Origin: an uncultured Porphyromonadaceae bacterium
GTDB lineage: Bacteria; Bacteroidota; Bacteroidia; Bacteroidales; Muribaculaceae
NCBI GenBank assembly: GCA_902491625.1
Contig: CABUIO010000026.1
Span: forward strand, 1 to 28,324
DNA length: 28,324 nt
Direction of reading: 5' to 3'
This document shows positions 1 through 9,746 of the stretch, piece by piece (the stretch's first letter is position 1; every line of letters begins with the position of its first letter). The notes below the pieces were generated by a model that searched no databases, was not told the DNA's origin, and saw only the letters and a program-made list of their open reading frames with translations. Made by a program: the position numbers and the translations under genes.

Positions 1-175
1 TTGTTCTGAAATTTATTTAAGTTTAAACCCCTGTCGAAAAACGGGGAGTACTATATCCCGATGTGGACTGCTGAGTCTCTTTTTCAGAGAGAACTGAGTG
101 TTGTAACGGATTTTTATTATCTTTGTGTTCTCCTATCAAGATTTATCTGATTACTAATTAAATAAACTTTATTAT
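1..175. other. Left-edge gene-free leader
   Basis: AT-rich stretch before the first gene. No coding frame is convincing here. It holds a promoter-like -7 element at 118-125 and only a weak 4-bp G/C hairpin near 28-46. The sequence upstream is cut off by the window edge. Confidence 0.5.
118..125 (+). promoter_or_regulatory. Putative Bacteroidetes -7 box for the large secreted protein
   Basis: TATCTTTG matches the Bacteroidetes sigma-70 -7 consensus TAnnTTTG. It lies about 50 bp before the ATG at 176, leaving an AT-rich leader typical of the phylum, which uses weak Shine-Dalgarno signals. No clear TTTG -33 element sits 19-21 bp upstream, so the call rests on the -7 box and its position. Confidence 0.5.
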
Positions 176-3100
176 ATGAATCGATTTCTACTTCTTCCTC
201 TCGCAGCTTCGGCTCTTATGGCTACTGCGGAGGCGCCGATTCCCAAGGCAACCCCAAATCCGGGGGGCGGACTGAGAGAGATTCCGTTGCGCAGCATGCG
301 TTCGGCAGAGGTTGCGGCAGAATCCCGACGCATCAGCCCCGACGATGCACGCGCACTTCCGGTCAAATTCAAATTCGAACAGGAAGATATGGCCTCATAT
401 CTCACTGTGGACGCTAACGGCGACGGCACTTGCTGGAAATACGAGAAGGACTACTCTCTCGGAGGCACCGCCTGCTACGAGAGCATGACGGCTACAGCCG
501 GTGCCGACGACTGGCTCATCCTTCCGTTTGTCGATTTCAACGCCCCTTCGGGAAGCTACGCCATCTCGCTGCAGGCCAAGAAACTGGTGAAGCCGGAATC
601 GTTCGACATCTGCATTTCGCCGACCACGGACATCGCCGACGCCAAGGTGATAGCATCATTCTCCGACGAGATCGCAAGTCCATCTTTCGGACAGCTGTCG
701 GCGGAGTTCAATGTCCCCACGGCCGGCAAATACTGCGTGATGATACATGCGACTTCGCCTGAAAAAGGTCTTTCGCTCAATGTCACCAACGTGGAGATCT
801 CGGCCAATGCTTCCGAAGGATTCACCGTGCCTTTCGCCATGACTCCGGAACCGGACGAGGCGCGCCACTTCAAGTTCATTGATGTCAATGACGATGGCAA
901 GACATGGTTCTACGACACTTCCAACAAGGGTCTCAGCTACGAGTATCACGTGACCAATCCGGCCGACGACTACGCCCTTTTCCCGGAGATCATCATCCCG
1001 GAACCCGGCAACTATAAGTTCACATGGACTCCGCGTGCCTATGGCACCACCCTGGAGAGCATGGAAGTGCTGATAGGCCAGGGCGACAATCCATCGACAT
1101 TCACCACCGTGTGGACCGAACCCTTGGTCAGCTCTACGATATATCCCCGCGAGGTCGTGATCCGCATCCCGGAAGCCGGAGCGTGGCGTCCGGCACTCCA
1201 TTGCAGCTCAGCCGCCAACCGCTATAAGCTGCTGGTGAAGGATTTCACTCTCGACGCCACCGACGAGTCCCCGGCCGAGGCTCTGCCTATGACCATGGCC
1301 GGTCCTCTCGATGTCACTTACGCATCGCCGGCCGCCTCAAAAGCATTCCTGCTCCCGGAGGCCGCCCGCGTGAAGATAGAATTCAAGCATCAGGGCGCGG
1401 CCATGGCTGTCGGACTGGGCAACGCGCCACATGCGGCTGCCTCCACAGAGCTGTTTACCGTCGAGGCGTCGCAGGAGACGACGGCTGTAAGCAAGATTCT
1501 CAACCTTACGGGTCCGGGCATCCGCTATCTTGTTTTCACATCCGAGGGGGAAGCACGGCTCACAGACCTGAATGTCCGCGTTTTCACGGAAGAAGACGAG
1601 GCATATCAGCTTCCTTTCTCCATGCAGCCCACGGAGGAGCAATTTCAGGAATTCACAGTTGTCAATTCCAACAAAGATGCCTCCACCTGGACCTACTATG
1701 CAGATTTCGGTGCCGCCCGCTACAATTATTCGGCAACCGAGAAAGCCGACGACTGGCTTGTAACCCCTGCGATCAATGTGCCGTCCACCGATGCCATGCT
1801 CACATTCTCGTTCAATGTGCGCGGCATGGGCAAGAGTTTCCCCGAGACCTTCGAGATCTGGAGCGGAAGCACTCCCGACATCAGCAAGATGGAGAAACTC
1901 TACACCTCTCCGGAGGTGCGCAACGAGCAGTTCACCCCATATTCCGTATCGTTCGCTCCAAGCCATAAGGGATTGACCTACATGGCCATCAGGGCCACGT
2001 CGGAACCTAAGATGTTCCATATTTTCGTGCGCGACCTCGAACTGAAGGCCGACGGACGCTCCGTGGCTGTGGCGCGTCCTGTCTCGGATCTGAAAGCCGA
2101 AGGACTTCCTGAAGGAAGCACCGACGCCAAGGTGACTTTCGCGATGCCCACCCACACGGAAGGGGGAGCTGCGATCGACGCCGCGGCCACACTCACGGCC
2201 GAAGTGAAAAGCTCCTCGGCCACCGTCACACTTTCCGGCGCTCCGGGTCAGTCCATGGAGTGCACAATAGCCAACGGTCAGGGAGAAGGGGAGATCAGCG
2301 TCGTGGTCATCAACGAAGCCGGACGTTCCAACGCAGCAGTAACCACAGTATTCACAGGACAGCACCGGCCTGCGGCCGTGGCTGAACTCAAGGCCGAAGC
2401 CGACGCCACCAACCGCACCGCCACACTCACCTGGAGTCTTCCCGAAGAAGGCATCGACGGCGGCTATGTCGATCCCGCGCAGGTCATATACACCATACGC
2501 CATGCCGCCGGTTCCGGAAGCTACACCAAGATCGGCACCACAGACGGCACATGCACGTTCAGCTATACCATTCCCGACTCCTACCCACAGGAGATGCACT
2601 ATTTCACCGTGACAGCATCCAATGCGGCAGGCGACGGACCCGAGCCTCAGAAAGGTCTCGGACTTGTCATGGGCAAGCCCCATGCCATTCCCTCGACAGA
2701 AGATTTCAGCGACGGTTCGATAGCACTCGGCCCGGTGGGCATGTCCTATCCCGACGACACATACACCCTCGACTGGTATTTCGACAATCCCGCCAACGCA
2801 TTCGACGAGGCCGCCAACAACAGCTCTCTGGCGCTTATCGCCTTTACCGAAAACGACGGTGCCGCACGCGGCCGTCTCCATCTGCCCAAGTTCGACACTC
2901 GCACCGACAAGGGAGCCCGCGTGGTATTGCGTCTATTCAATTTCCCGCACTTCGCTCCTACCGATGTCTATGCGTCAACCTACGATACGAAAGATGTGAA
3001 GATCGGTCGCATCGAGCCTTCCGAAACCACCGGATGGACGGAGTATTCATTGCCGTTGTCTGAGAATCTGCTCAACAAAGAATGGGTGGAGATATATCTC

Positions 3101-4570
3101 GATTTCGGTTTCGACGGCTCACACGACGATGAAATATGGATGCTCGACCGCTACGGCATGGAAAACTACCACGAGACAGAACTCGATCTGCGTGCCGCTA
3201 CCACACACAGCCGCATAAAAGCCAATGAGAAAACCGACTGGCGGTTCATCGCAGGAAACTATGGCCGCACCGACATCACATTCACTGTGCCTACACTCAA
3301 TTTCACCACCGAAGATGGCGACGTCATGCAGTTTGACGCGGTGGAGCCTGTCGGCAAGGAAATTACCCTTAAGCCAGGCGAGACTGTCGGACTACGCTAC
3401 GAGCCTGTGGCCGATACCGCGCTTGAGGGTGACGGCGCGTTTGACATTGAAATCCCCGTGGAGGGTGACGGCAATCCCGCCAACAACAGTGTGGCCGACG
3501 CCATCAAGGTCTGGACACAGAAAGAATATGTGGTGCGCGATCTCACTGCCACACGCGACAATGACAACAATCAGGATGACGTGACACTCAGCTGGTCCGC
3601 CCCCTCGGCCGATTACGGCATTCTCTATGTCGACAATCTCGACAGCTGGGATATGGGCGATCAGCTCGGTCTCTTCACCAACTACGATGGCGACGGAATC
3701 CCCACGATGATGTTTGTGGGCGCTTCATATCCCGGTATGGGAAAAGCCAAGGCATGGCAGGTGTTCGACTATGAGGATGCCGGATTCGACTATCGGTACG
3801 CCGGATATCTCGGCACCGCCAAATCGCTGATAGCGTTCGGTCCCGGCGACGGCAAGACAAAAGCCGACGACTGGCTCATCTCCCCTGAAGTGAAGGGAGG
3901 CACTGAACTGACATTCTATCTGCGTCCGCTCCACTACGCCTACGGCCACGAGACCGTGGAAGTGCTCACATCTTCCACCGGCAACAGACCCGGCGACTTC
4001 ACGCTGCTCACCACCTACAACACCAAGGACGGCGACGCCGAAGCCACACCATACTGGGAAGAGGTCGTGACGACACTCCCCGCCGACGCCCGCTATTTCG
4101 CCATCCGCTACGTGAGCTGCAACATCTTCGGCCTGCAGCTCGACGACGTGATCTTCACCCCCGCGCAGGGTGTGGACGACGCGCTCACGTACACCGTGAT
4201 GCGCGACGGAGAGACGATAGCCACAGGTGTGAAAAAGACATCCTTCACCGACACATTCGCAGGATCGGCCACCTATCATGTGGCTGCCGAGAAAGTCTAC
4301 GGCGGACTCCATCCCCTCAGCAACCGCGCTATGGTGGCAGTCTCCGCCATCGGCGCCATAACAGACGGATCAACCCTGAAAGTGACCACCGGAAACGGCA
4401 CGATGACCATCGTCGGAACCGACGGCATGACGCTCTCGGTAGTGGCCGCTGACGGCACGTTGGTCTACAACACCGACAACGCGGCGGCTGAAACGACACT
4501 GCCGCTGTCCACCGGCCTCTACATCGTGACAGCGGAAGGCCACGCTCCGGTCAAGGCTATCGTGAAATGA
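176..4570 (+). CDS. Large secreted choice-of-anchor J / FN3 protein with T9SS-like C-terminal domain
   Basis: A 1464-residue exported protein. The N-terminus (MNRFLLLPLAASALMATAEA) is a signal peptide. Four modules carry the motif ADDW/Y-L-x-x-P (near residues 110, 262, 523 and 1229), typical of choice-of-anchor J / cleaved-adhesin beta-sandwich domains found in Bacteroidetes surface proteins and gingipain-type adhesins. FN3-like stretches lie near residues 640-720, 740-840 and 1120-1160. The last ~75 residues (start of a beta-rich domain, then VVAADGTLVYN and LPLSTGLYIVTAEG) resemble a T9SS type A sorting domain, so the protein is probably moved across the outer membrane by T9SS and anchored or released. 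No catalytic domain is recognised; adhesion or matrix binding is an inference. It appears monocistronic, with its own promoter box and a strong terminator at 4600-4637. Start choice: first ATG followed directly by the signal peptide. Confidence 0.8.
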   Translation: MNRFLLLPLAASALMATAEAPIPKATPNPGGGLREIPLRSMRSAEVAAESRRISPDDARALPVKFKFEQEDMASYLTVDANGDGTCWKYEKDYSLGGTACYESMTATAGADDWLILPFVDFNAPSGSYAISLQAKKLVKPESFDICISPTTDIADAKVIASFSDEIASPSFGQLSAEFNVPTAGKYCVMIHATSPEKGLSLNVTNVEISANASEGFTVPFAMTPEPDEARHFKFIDVNDDGKTWFYDTSNKGLSYEYHVTNPADDYALFPEIIIPEPGNYKFTWTPRAYGTTLESMEVLIGQGDNPSTFTTVWTEPLVSSTIYPREVVIRIPEAGAWRPALHCSSAANRYKLLVKDFTLDATDESPAEALPMTMAGPLDVTYASPAASKAFLLPEAARVKIEFKHQGAAMAVGLGNAPHAAASTELFTVEASQETTAVSKILNLTGPGIRYLVFTSEGEARLTDLNVRVFTEEDEAYQLPFSMQPTEEQFQEFTVVNSNKDASTWTYYADFGAARYNYSATEKADDWLVTPAINVPSTDAMLTFSFNVRGMGKSFPETFEIWSGSTPDISKMEKLYTSPEVRNEQFTPYSVSFAPSHKGLTYMAIRATSEPKMFHIFVRDLELKADGRSVAVARPVSDLKAEGLPEGSTDAKVTFAMPTHTEGGAAIDAAATLTAEVKSSSATVTLSGAPGQSMECTIANGQGEGEISVVVINEAGRSNAAVTTVFTGQHRPAAVAELKAEADATNRTATLTWSLPEEGIDGGYVDPAQVIYTIRHAAGSGSYTKIGTTDGTCTFSYTIPDSYPQEMHYFTVTASNAAGDGPEPQKGLGLVMGKPHAIPSTEDFSDGSIALGPVGMSYPDDTYTLDWYFDNPANAFDEAANNSSLALIAFTENDGAARGRLHLPKFDTRTDKGARVVLRLFNFPHFAPTDVYASTYDTKDVKIGRIEPSETTGWTEYSLPLSENLLNKEWVEIYLDFGFDGSHDDEIWMLDRYGMENYHETELDLRAATTHSRIKANEKTDWRFIAGNYGRTDITFTVPTLNFTTEDGDVMQFDAVEPVGKEITLKPGETVGLRYEPVADTALEGDGAFDIEIPVEGDGNPANNSVADAIKVWTQKEYVVRDLTATRDNDNNQDDVTLSWSAPSADYGILYVDNLDSWDMGDQLGLFTNYDGDGIPTMMFVGASYPGMGKAKAWQVFDYEDAGFDYRYAGYLGTAKSLIAFGPGDGKTKADDWLISPEVKGGTELTFYLRPLHYAYGHETVEVLTSSTGNRPGDFTLLTTYNTKDGDAEATPYWEEVVTTLPADARYFAIRYVSCNIFGLQLDDVIFTPAQGVDDALTYTVMRDGETIATGVKKTSFTDTFAGSATYHVAAEKVYGGLHPLSNRAMVAVSAIGAITDGSTLKVTTGNGTMTIVGTDGMTLSVVAADGTLVYNTDNAAAETTLPLSTGLYIVTAEGHAPVKAIVK

Positions 4571-4599
4571 CCCGACCGTGTAGACATGACACTACAAAA

Positions 4600-4637
4600 G
4601 GAGGACGCACCCGACCGTGCGTCCTCCTGATTTTTTT
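4600..4637 (+). terminator. Rho-independent terminator between convergent genes
   Basis: A perfect 11-bp GC-rich stem (GGAGGACGCAC at 4600-4610, its complement at 4617-4627, 6-nt loop) is followed by TGA and a run of seven T. It lies 30 bp after the stop of the secreted protein and just before the stop of convergent mfd. The T run is on the plus strand, so it mainly ends plus-strand transcription. Confidence 0.9.
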
Positions 4638-4647
4638 GCGCGGAGGG

Positions 4648-7600
4648 TCAGAGGGGAGAGAGGGTGGTGATTGAGGTGAGGATGGAGAGGGCTTTCTCGA
4701 CGGTGAGGATGTCGGAGATGACCATGGAGCGTTTGCCCTCTTTGTCGCGGAGCTGTGTCTGCCGCGGATTGGACTGCATGTAGGCCAGCACTCTGCCGAA
4801 TGCGGGAGAGTTGTAGTAGGCTTTGTTGTCGTCACCGACGAAATAAAGGTACATGCGCCCTTGTTTCAGATAGAGTTTCTCAATGCCGAGCCTACGCGCG
4901 GTGGCGCGCAGCGGCACGATGCGTATGAGTTCCTCGGTCTCGGGAGGTATGGCTCCGAAACGGTCGACGAGACGTCGGCGGTAGTCGTCCACGGGAGTCA
5001 TGTCGCCGCGTGGCGTGGCCATGTTGTCGAGTTCCTGATAGAGCGCGATGCGCTCGCCCTCCTGCGGCACGTAGCTGCCGGGGATGAGGAGTTCGAGGTC
5101 TGTCTCCACGACGCAGTCCTGCGCGTAGTCCTCGTCAGTGGCTGTCTCGGGCGCCTCGGCGGCGAGGGCACCGAGGGTGTCGGCAAACTCGCCGGTGCGC
5201 AGTTCGAAGACCGACTCCTTGAGGATCTTCTGGTAAGCCTCGTAGCCGAGATCGGCAATGAATCCGCTCTGTTCGGCTCCGAGGAGATTGCCGGCGCCGC
5301 GTATGTCGAGATCCTGCATGGCTATGTGGATGCCGCTGCCGAGGTCGGAGAAACTCTCGATGGCCTGCAGACGCCGGCGTGCCACAGGGGTGAGGGGAAG
5401 TCCCGGAGGAGTCAGGAGATAACAGAACGCCTTGCGGGAGCTGCGGCCCACGCGGCCGCGTAGCTGATGAAGCTCGGAGAGGCCGAAATTCTGGGCGTTG
5501 TCGACGATGATGGTGTTGACGTTGGGCATGTCGATGCCGCTCTCGATGATGGTGGTGCTGATAAGCACGTCATAGTCGCCGTCGGCGAATCCACAGACGG
5601 CGTTTTCGAGTTTGTCGGGCGCCATCTGGCCGTGTGCCTCGACGATACGTGCGCCGGGAGCGAGTCGTTCGACCATGTTGCGCAGCGTGGCGTGGCGCTC
5701 AATGCGGTTGCAGACGAAGAAGACCTGACCGGAGCGGCTGAGCTCGAAGTTGATGGCCTCGGCCACGATGTCGTCGGAGAAAGTGGAGACGGAGGTGAGG
5801 ATCGGATGGCGGTTGGCGGGAGGTGTGTTGAGGTTGCTGAGGTCGCGGGCACCCATGAGCGAGAACTGCAGTGTTCGCGGAATCGGCGTGGCCGACATCG
5901 TGAGGGTGTCGACATTGACCTTCATCAGCTTGAGTTTCTCCTTGACGGCGACACCGAATTTCTGTTCCTCGTCGATGACGAGGAGTCCGAGATCCTTGAA
6001 CTTCACACTCTTGCCTATGAGCTTGTGGGTACCGATCAGGATGTCGATCTTCCCCTCGGCGAGGTCGGCGAGTATCTTCCTGACGTCGGAAGCCTTGCGG
6101 GCGCGGGAGAGGAAATCGACCCTCACGGGCATGTCGCGCAGACGCTCGGAGAAAGTGTGGTAGTGCTGCAGGGCGAGCACGGTGGTGGGCACGAGCACCG
6201 CGGTCTGCTTGCCGTCGGCAGCGGCCTTGAAGGCGGCGCGGATGGCGATCTCGGTCTTGCCGAATCCGACGTCGCCGCAGATGAGACGGTCCATGGGACG
6301 CGGCGACTCCATGTCGGCCTTCACGTCCTTGGTGGCCGTGAGCTGGTCGGGGGTGTCCTCGTAGATGAAGGAGGCTTCCAGCTCGTGCTGCAGATATGAG
6401 TCGGGGGAGAAGGCGAAGCCCTGCTCACGCTTGCGGGCGGCATAGAGGGCGATGAGGTCGCGGGCGATCTCCTTCATCTTGGCCTTGGTGCGCTCCTTGA
6501 GGCGGTTCCAGGCGCCGCTGCCGAGCTTGCTGATCTTGGGTGGCTCACCCTCCTTGCCACGGTATTTGGAGAGCTTGTGGAGGGCGTGGATGCTCACGAA
6601 GATGATGTCGTCGCCGGCATAGACGAGCTTTATCATCTCCTGCATGGAACCGTTGACGTTGGTGCGCACCAGACCGCCGAAGCGGCCGATGCCGTGGTCG
6701 ATGTGGACGATATAGTCGCCGGTTTCGATCTGCGACAGCTCGCGGAGGGAGAGGGCGAGTTTGCCGCTTCGGGCACGCTCGCTGCGGAGATTGTATTTGT
6801 GGTATCGGTCGAAGATCTGATGGTCGGTGAAGAAGCAGTTGCGCGTCTCACGGTCGAAGAAGCCCTCGTGGAGCGTGGTGTCGACCGGCGTGAAGGCTAT
6901 CTCGTCGCCACGGTCGGCGAAGATGGCCTTCAGGCGCTCGGCCTGTTTGGGAGAATCAGAGAGAATATAAAGCTTGTAGCCTTTCTTAAGAAGATCGGCG
7001 AAGCTTTGTGAGATAAGCTCGAAGTTCTTGTGATAGAGCGTCTGGGGAGCGCAGTCGAAGCGTAGGACCGCGACTTCGGCGGGAAAGATATATTCGGTTC
7101 CGGCCTTAAGCTCGCAGCGGCGCAGGCGATCGACGGAAGCGCGGAACACGGCGGGATCGACGAGATGCTTCATGGCGTCGACATCGCCCTCACCGGCAAT
7201 GGCCACGGAGTCGCTGATCGTGTCGTCGTGGATCTGGCTGACGCGGCCGCCGAGATGGTCGAGGTCGCGACAGAAGAGAATGGCGTCGTCGGGGAGCGAG
7301 GCGGTTAGGGGTATGTCGTCGTCGTTTCCGGCATTGCTGCGCGGACCGATGATGTCGACGGCGTCGAGGCGCTGCTCCGAGAGCTGTGTCTCCACATTGA
7401 ACGTGCGGATGGAGTCTATCTCGGTGTCGAAGAAGTCGAGACGGTAGGGGAGTTCGCTGCCGAAGGAGAAGATGTCGGTGATTGAGCCTCGGCGTGCGAA
7501 CTGTCCCGGCTCGTAGACGTAGTCGGCACGTGTGAATCCAAGCTCAAGAAGGCGTGCAATGACATCGTCGGGACGGATGGTCATCCCTTTCTTCAGCGCG

Positions 7601-8040
7601 AGGGTGTCGCTCTGCAGACGCGCCGGAGCGGGCACCTTCTCTGCAAGCGCCTCGGGGTAGGAGACTATCCAGCGGGCGGTGCCGTTGGCGAGGGCGTTGA
7701 GGGTCTCGGTGCGGAGAATCTGCGAAGGAGCGTCGACCTGACCGTAGCGGATGTGGCGTTTGTAGCCGGAAGGAAAAAACTGCACCTCGCCGGGATTGTC
7801 GGCAAGGTGGCAGAGATCGTTGTAGATGTAGCCGGCGTCGTCGTAATCGTCGGCAACGATGAGATAGGGCGCTTTCTGACGCGGCAGCGATGCCAGCAGC
7901 AGGGCAGCCGACGATCCGGCAAGTCCCGTGATTGCGAAGCGCGATGTTCCGGAAGTGGAAAGAAGGCTCTTTATGGCGTTAAGTCTCGGTCTGGTGGCGA
8001 ACAGTGTCTTGAGGCGTCCTACGCTTATCGTCTGTGACAT
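4648..8040 (-). CDS. mfd: Transcription-repair coupling factor Mfd
   Basis: A 1130-residue cytoplasmic ATP-dependent DNA translocase. Mfd removes RNA polymerase stalled at DNA lesions and recruits UvrA for nucleotide excision repair. Length fits the family. Order seen: UvrB-like N-terminal region with LVADD and SYPEAL-type segments; CarD-like RNA-polymerase interaction domain near residue 440 (TGDYIVHIDHGIGRF); RecG/SF2 helicase core with Walker A GDVGFGKTE near 590, DEEQ box near 690 (VIDEEQKFG), motif III SATPIPRT, and motif VI LRGRVGRS; then a C-terminal TRCF domain. It is the last gene of a minus-strand run nadB - S41 protease - mfd, 20 bp after the protease stop, so probably co-transcribed. 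The ATG at 8040 gives the start MSQTISVGRL. Confidence 0.97.
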   Translation of the reverse strand: MSQTISVGRLKTLFATRPRLNAIKSLLSTSGTSRFAITGLAGSSAALLLASLPRQKAPYLIVADDYDDAGYIYNDLCHLADNPGEVQFFPSGYKRHIRYGQVDAPSQILRTETLNALANGTARWIVSYPEALAEKVPAPARLQSDTLALKKGMTIRPDDVIARLLELGFTRADYVYEPGQFARRGSITDIFSFGSELPYRLDFFDTEIDSIRTFNVETQLSEQRLDAVDIIGPRSNAGNDDDIPLTASLPDDAILFCRDLDHLGGRVSQIHDDTISDSVAIAGEGDVDAMKHLVDPAVFRASVDRLRRCELKAGTEYIFPAEVAVLRFDCAPQTLYHKNFELISQSFADLLKKGYKLYILSDSPKQAERLKAIFADRGDEIAFTPVDTTLHEGFFDRETRNCFFTDHQIFDRYHKYNLRSERARSGKLALSLRELSQIETGDYIVHIDHGIGRFGGLVRTNVNGSMQEMIKLVYAGDDIIFVSIHALHKLSKYRGKEGEPPKISKLGSGAWNRLKERTKAKMKEIARDLIALYAARKREQGFAFSPDSYLQHELEASFIYEDTPDQLTATKDVKADMESPRPMDRLICGDVGFGKTEIAIRAAFKAAADGKQTAVLVPTTVLALQHYHTFSERLRDMPVRVDFLSRARKASDVRKILADLAEGKIDILIGTHKLIGKSVKFKDLGLLVIDEEQKFGVAVKEKLKLMKVNVDTLTMSATPIPRTLQFSLMGARDLSNLNTPPANRHPILTSVSTFSDDIVAEAINFELSRSGQVFFVCNRIERHATLRNMVERLAPGARIVEAHGQMAPDKLENAVCGFADGDYDVLISTTIIESGIDMPNVNTIIVDNAQNFGLSELHQLRGRVGRSSRKAFCYLLTPPGLPLTPVARRRLQAIESFSDLGSGIHIAMQDLDIRGAGNLLGAEQSGFIADLGYEAYQKILKESVFELRTGEFADTLGALAAEAPETATDEDYAQDCVVETDLELLIPGSYVPQEGERIALYQELDNMATPRGDMTPVDDYRRRLVDRFGAIPPETEELIRIVPLRATARRLGIEKLYLKQGRMYLYFVGDDNKAYYNSPAFGRVLAYMQSNPRQTQLRDKEGKRSMVISDILTVEKALSILTSITTLSPL

Positions 8041-8060
8041 ATCAGGTTGATTATTTACTA

Positions 8061-9746
8061 CTACTTACGCCCTTTCTTAGCCTTGGGGGCGGAGAGCATA
8101 CTGTCGTAGAGAGGCTTGTCGAGCAGAATCGCCTTCGCGGCCTTGAAACGCGGATCGTAGTTGAGGGAGTTGATGACATGGCCGCGGGTGTTGTAGTAGC
8201 GAGAGATGATCTCGGGAGCGAGAAGCATTTCGATCAGGCTGCGGCTGCTGTCGACATCACGGTCGAGGTCGTGGCGAAGCACCTCCTCAAGGGCGCCGAG
8301 ACGCGCCTCGACATCCTTGTCGAGATAGCCGGAATCGGTGATTTTCTTGCGGAGGTCGCCCACAAGCTCCTCCAGCTCGCCGTTGTATTTGAGATTGCGC
8401 GAGGGGAGTCCGGACTTGAAGTCGGCGAAGATCTCGTCGGTGATACGGAAATCGCGTGGCGACACAATGGTGTCGTGGGTGGCGGCGTATTTGTTGGCGT
8501 AGTCGAAGAAGGCGTTGTCGGTGGCAAGCGCGTAGAGCACCGGAGTGGCGTCGGGATAATCGACGACGGAATCAGGACTCAGGCCTCCGCCGTCGTAGAC
8601 AGTGCGTCCGGCCTTGGTCTTGAAGGCGCGGGCGAGACTGTCAGGGACATGCGCAATGCTGCCGTCGGGATTGCGGCGTGAATAGTCGTATGCCTGGATC
8701 AGACGTCCCGAAGGGATATAGTATTTGGAGGTCGTGACCTTCACCATCGTGTTGTAGGGGGTCGGCATGGTGCTCTGCACCAGACCTTTGCCGTAGGACT
8801 TGCTTCCGACGAGCACGGCACGGTCAAGATCCTGGAGGGCGCCTGCCGTGACTTCCGAGGCCGATGCGGAGGAGCCGTTGATGAGCACGGCTACCGGCAT
8901 GTCGGCGGGCACGATCGGAGCCTGCGTGGTGATGTAGTCCTTCTCCTTGGTGCGCCCTTTGGTGGAGAGCACAGTCGTGCCTTTGGGCACGAAAAGCTCC
9001 AGAATCTCGATGGCGGCCTCCAGGCGTCCACCGCCGTTGTCGGAGAGGTCGACAATGAGACCTTTCATCGTCTTGTCGGCAAGCATACGCTTGATGGCCT
9101 CGCGCACCTCAGCGGCTGAGTTGTCGCCGAACTGCGTGAGCTGCAGATAGCCTATGCCGTCGTTGTCCACACCGTAGTAGGGCACCGTGGGTGTGACGAG
9201 CTTCGCTCTTTCAAGTTTGAAATCGAGGATGGAGTCCGCGCCGACATAGGGACGGCTGACGCGGAGAGTCAGCTCCGTACCGGGCATTCCGAGAAGATGG
9301 CTGCGGGCCTCCTCCATCGAGATACCCTTGGCGTCCACGGTATCGATGCGCAAGATTCGGTCGCCCGAACGCAGTCCGGCGAGAATGGCCGGAGAGCCTT
9401 CGGTGGGATTGTTGATGACGATGTAGTCGCCGATCTTCATCAGATAGGAACCTATGCCGCCGTATTCACCTTTCGACGACTGCAGGAACTCCTTCGCCTC
9501 CTTCTCGCTGAAGAAGGTGGTGTAGGGATCAAGCGGCTCCAGGAAGCCCTCGATGGCGCCTTCGAACATCTTCTGCAACGGCAGCGAATCGACATAGTTG
9601 GCATCGACGTAGGTCACCACCGAGGTGAAGATGTCGTAGTTGCGGTTTATGATGTCGCGGCGGTCGGCGTCGTCGCCGAGGCCGAAGCAGATCGACGGCA
9701 GGAGCATTGCCGCCGCAGCCGCTGTGAGGGCTTTTGGTATTCGCAT
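8061..9746 (-). CDS. S41 family C-terminal processing peptidase (CtpA/Prc-like)
   Basis: A 561-residue exported serine protease that acts in the periplasm on C-terminal tails of protein substrates. The N-terminus is a signal sequence (residues 1-22, LTAAAAAMLLPSICFG). A PDZ domain spans about 90-180 (GEYGGIGSYL, AGLRSGDRILRI). The catalytic S41 core follows: NGSSASASEVTAGALQD with probable nucleophile Ser295, and SYGKGLVQS with probable general-base Lys320, 25 residues apart as in E. coli Tsp. The C-terminal ~200 residues are a helical tail common in Bacteroidetes members. Its start codon shares one base with the nadB stop (TAATG arrangement), which implies translational coupling. Its substrate cannot be read from the sequence. 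Confidence 0.93.
   Translation of the reverse strand: MRIPKALTAAAAAMLLPSICFGLGDDADRRDIINRNYDIFTSVVTYVDANYVDSLPLQKMFEGAIEGFLEPLDPYTTFFSEKEAKEFLQSSKGEYGGIGSYLMKIGDYIVINNPTEGSPAILAGLRSGDRILRIDTVDAKGISMEEARSHLLGMPGTELTLRVSRPYVGADSILDFKLERAKLVTPTVPYYGVDNDGIGYLQLTQFGDNSAAEVREAIKRMLADKTMKGLIVDLSDNGGGRLEAAIEILELFVPKGTTVLSTKGRTKEKDYITTQAPIVPADMPVAVLINGSSASASEVTAGALQDLDRAVLVGSKSYGKGLVQSTMPTPYNTMVKVTTSKYYIPSGRLIQAYDYSRRNPDGSIAHVPDSLARAFKTKAGRTVYDGGGLSPDSVVDYPDATPVLYALATDNAFFDYANKYAATHDTIVSPRDFRITDEIFADFKSGLPSRNLKYNGELEELVGDLRKKITDSGYLDKDVEARLGALEEVLRHDLDRDVDSSRSLIEMLLAPEIISRYYNTRGHVINSLNYDPRFKAAKAILLDKPLYDSMLSAPKAKKGRK

Noticed and set aside
28..46. A hairpin terminator at the left edge
   Set aside because: The stem is only 4 bp (CCCC/GGGG) around an 11-nt loop, too weak to support.
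1337..2881. A 514-codon open frame antisense to the large secreted protein
   Set aside because: No domain or signal peptide, Cys/Gly/His-rich composition, and no promoter or leader; a shadow of the GC-rich gene.
5467..6399. A 310-codon plus-strand frame inside mfd
   Set aside because: Covers the mfd helicase motifs on the other strand and has no features of its own.
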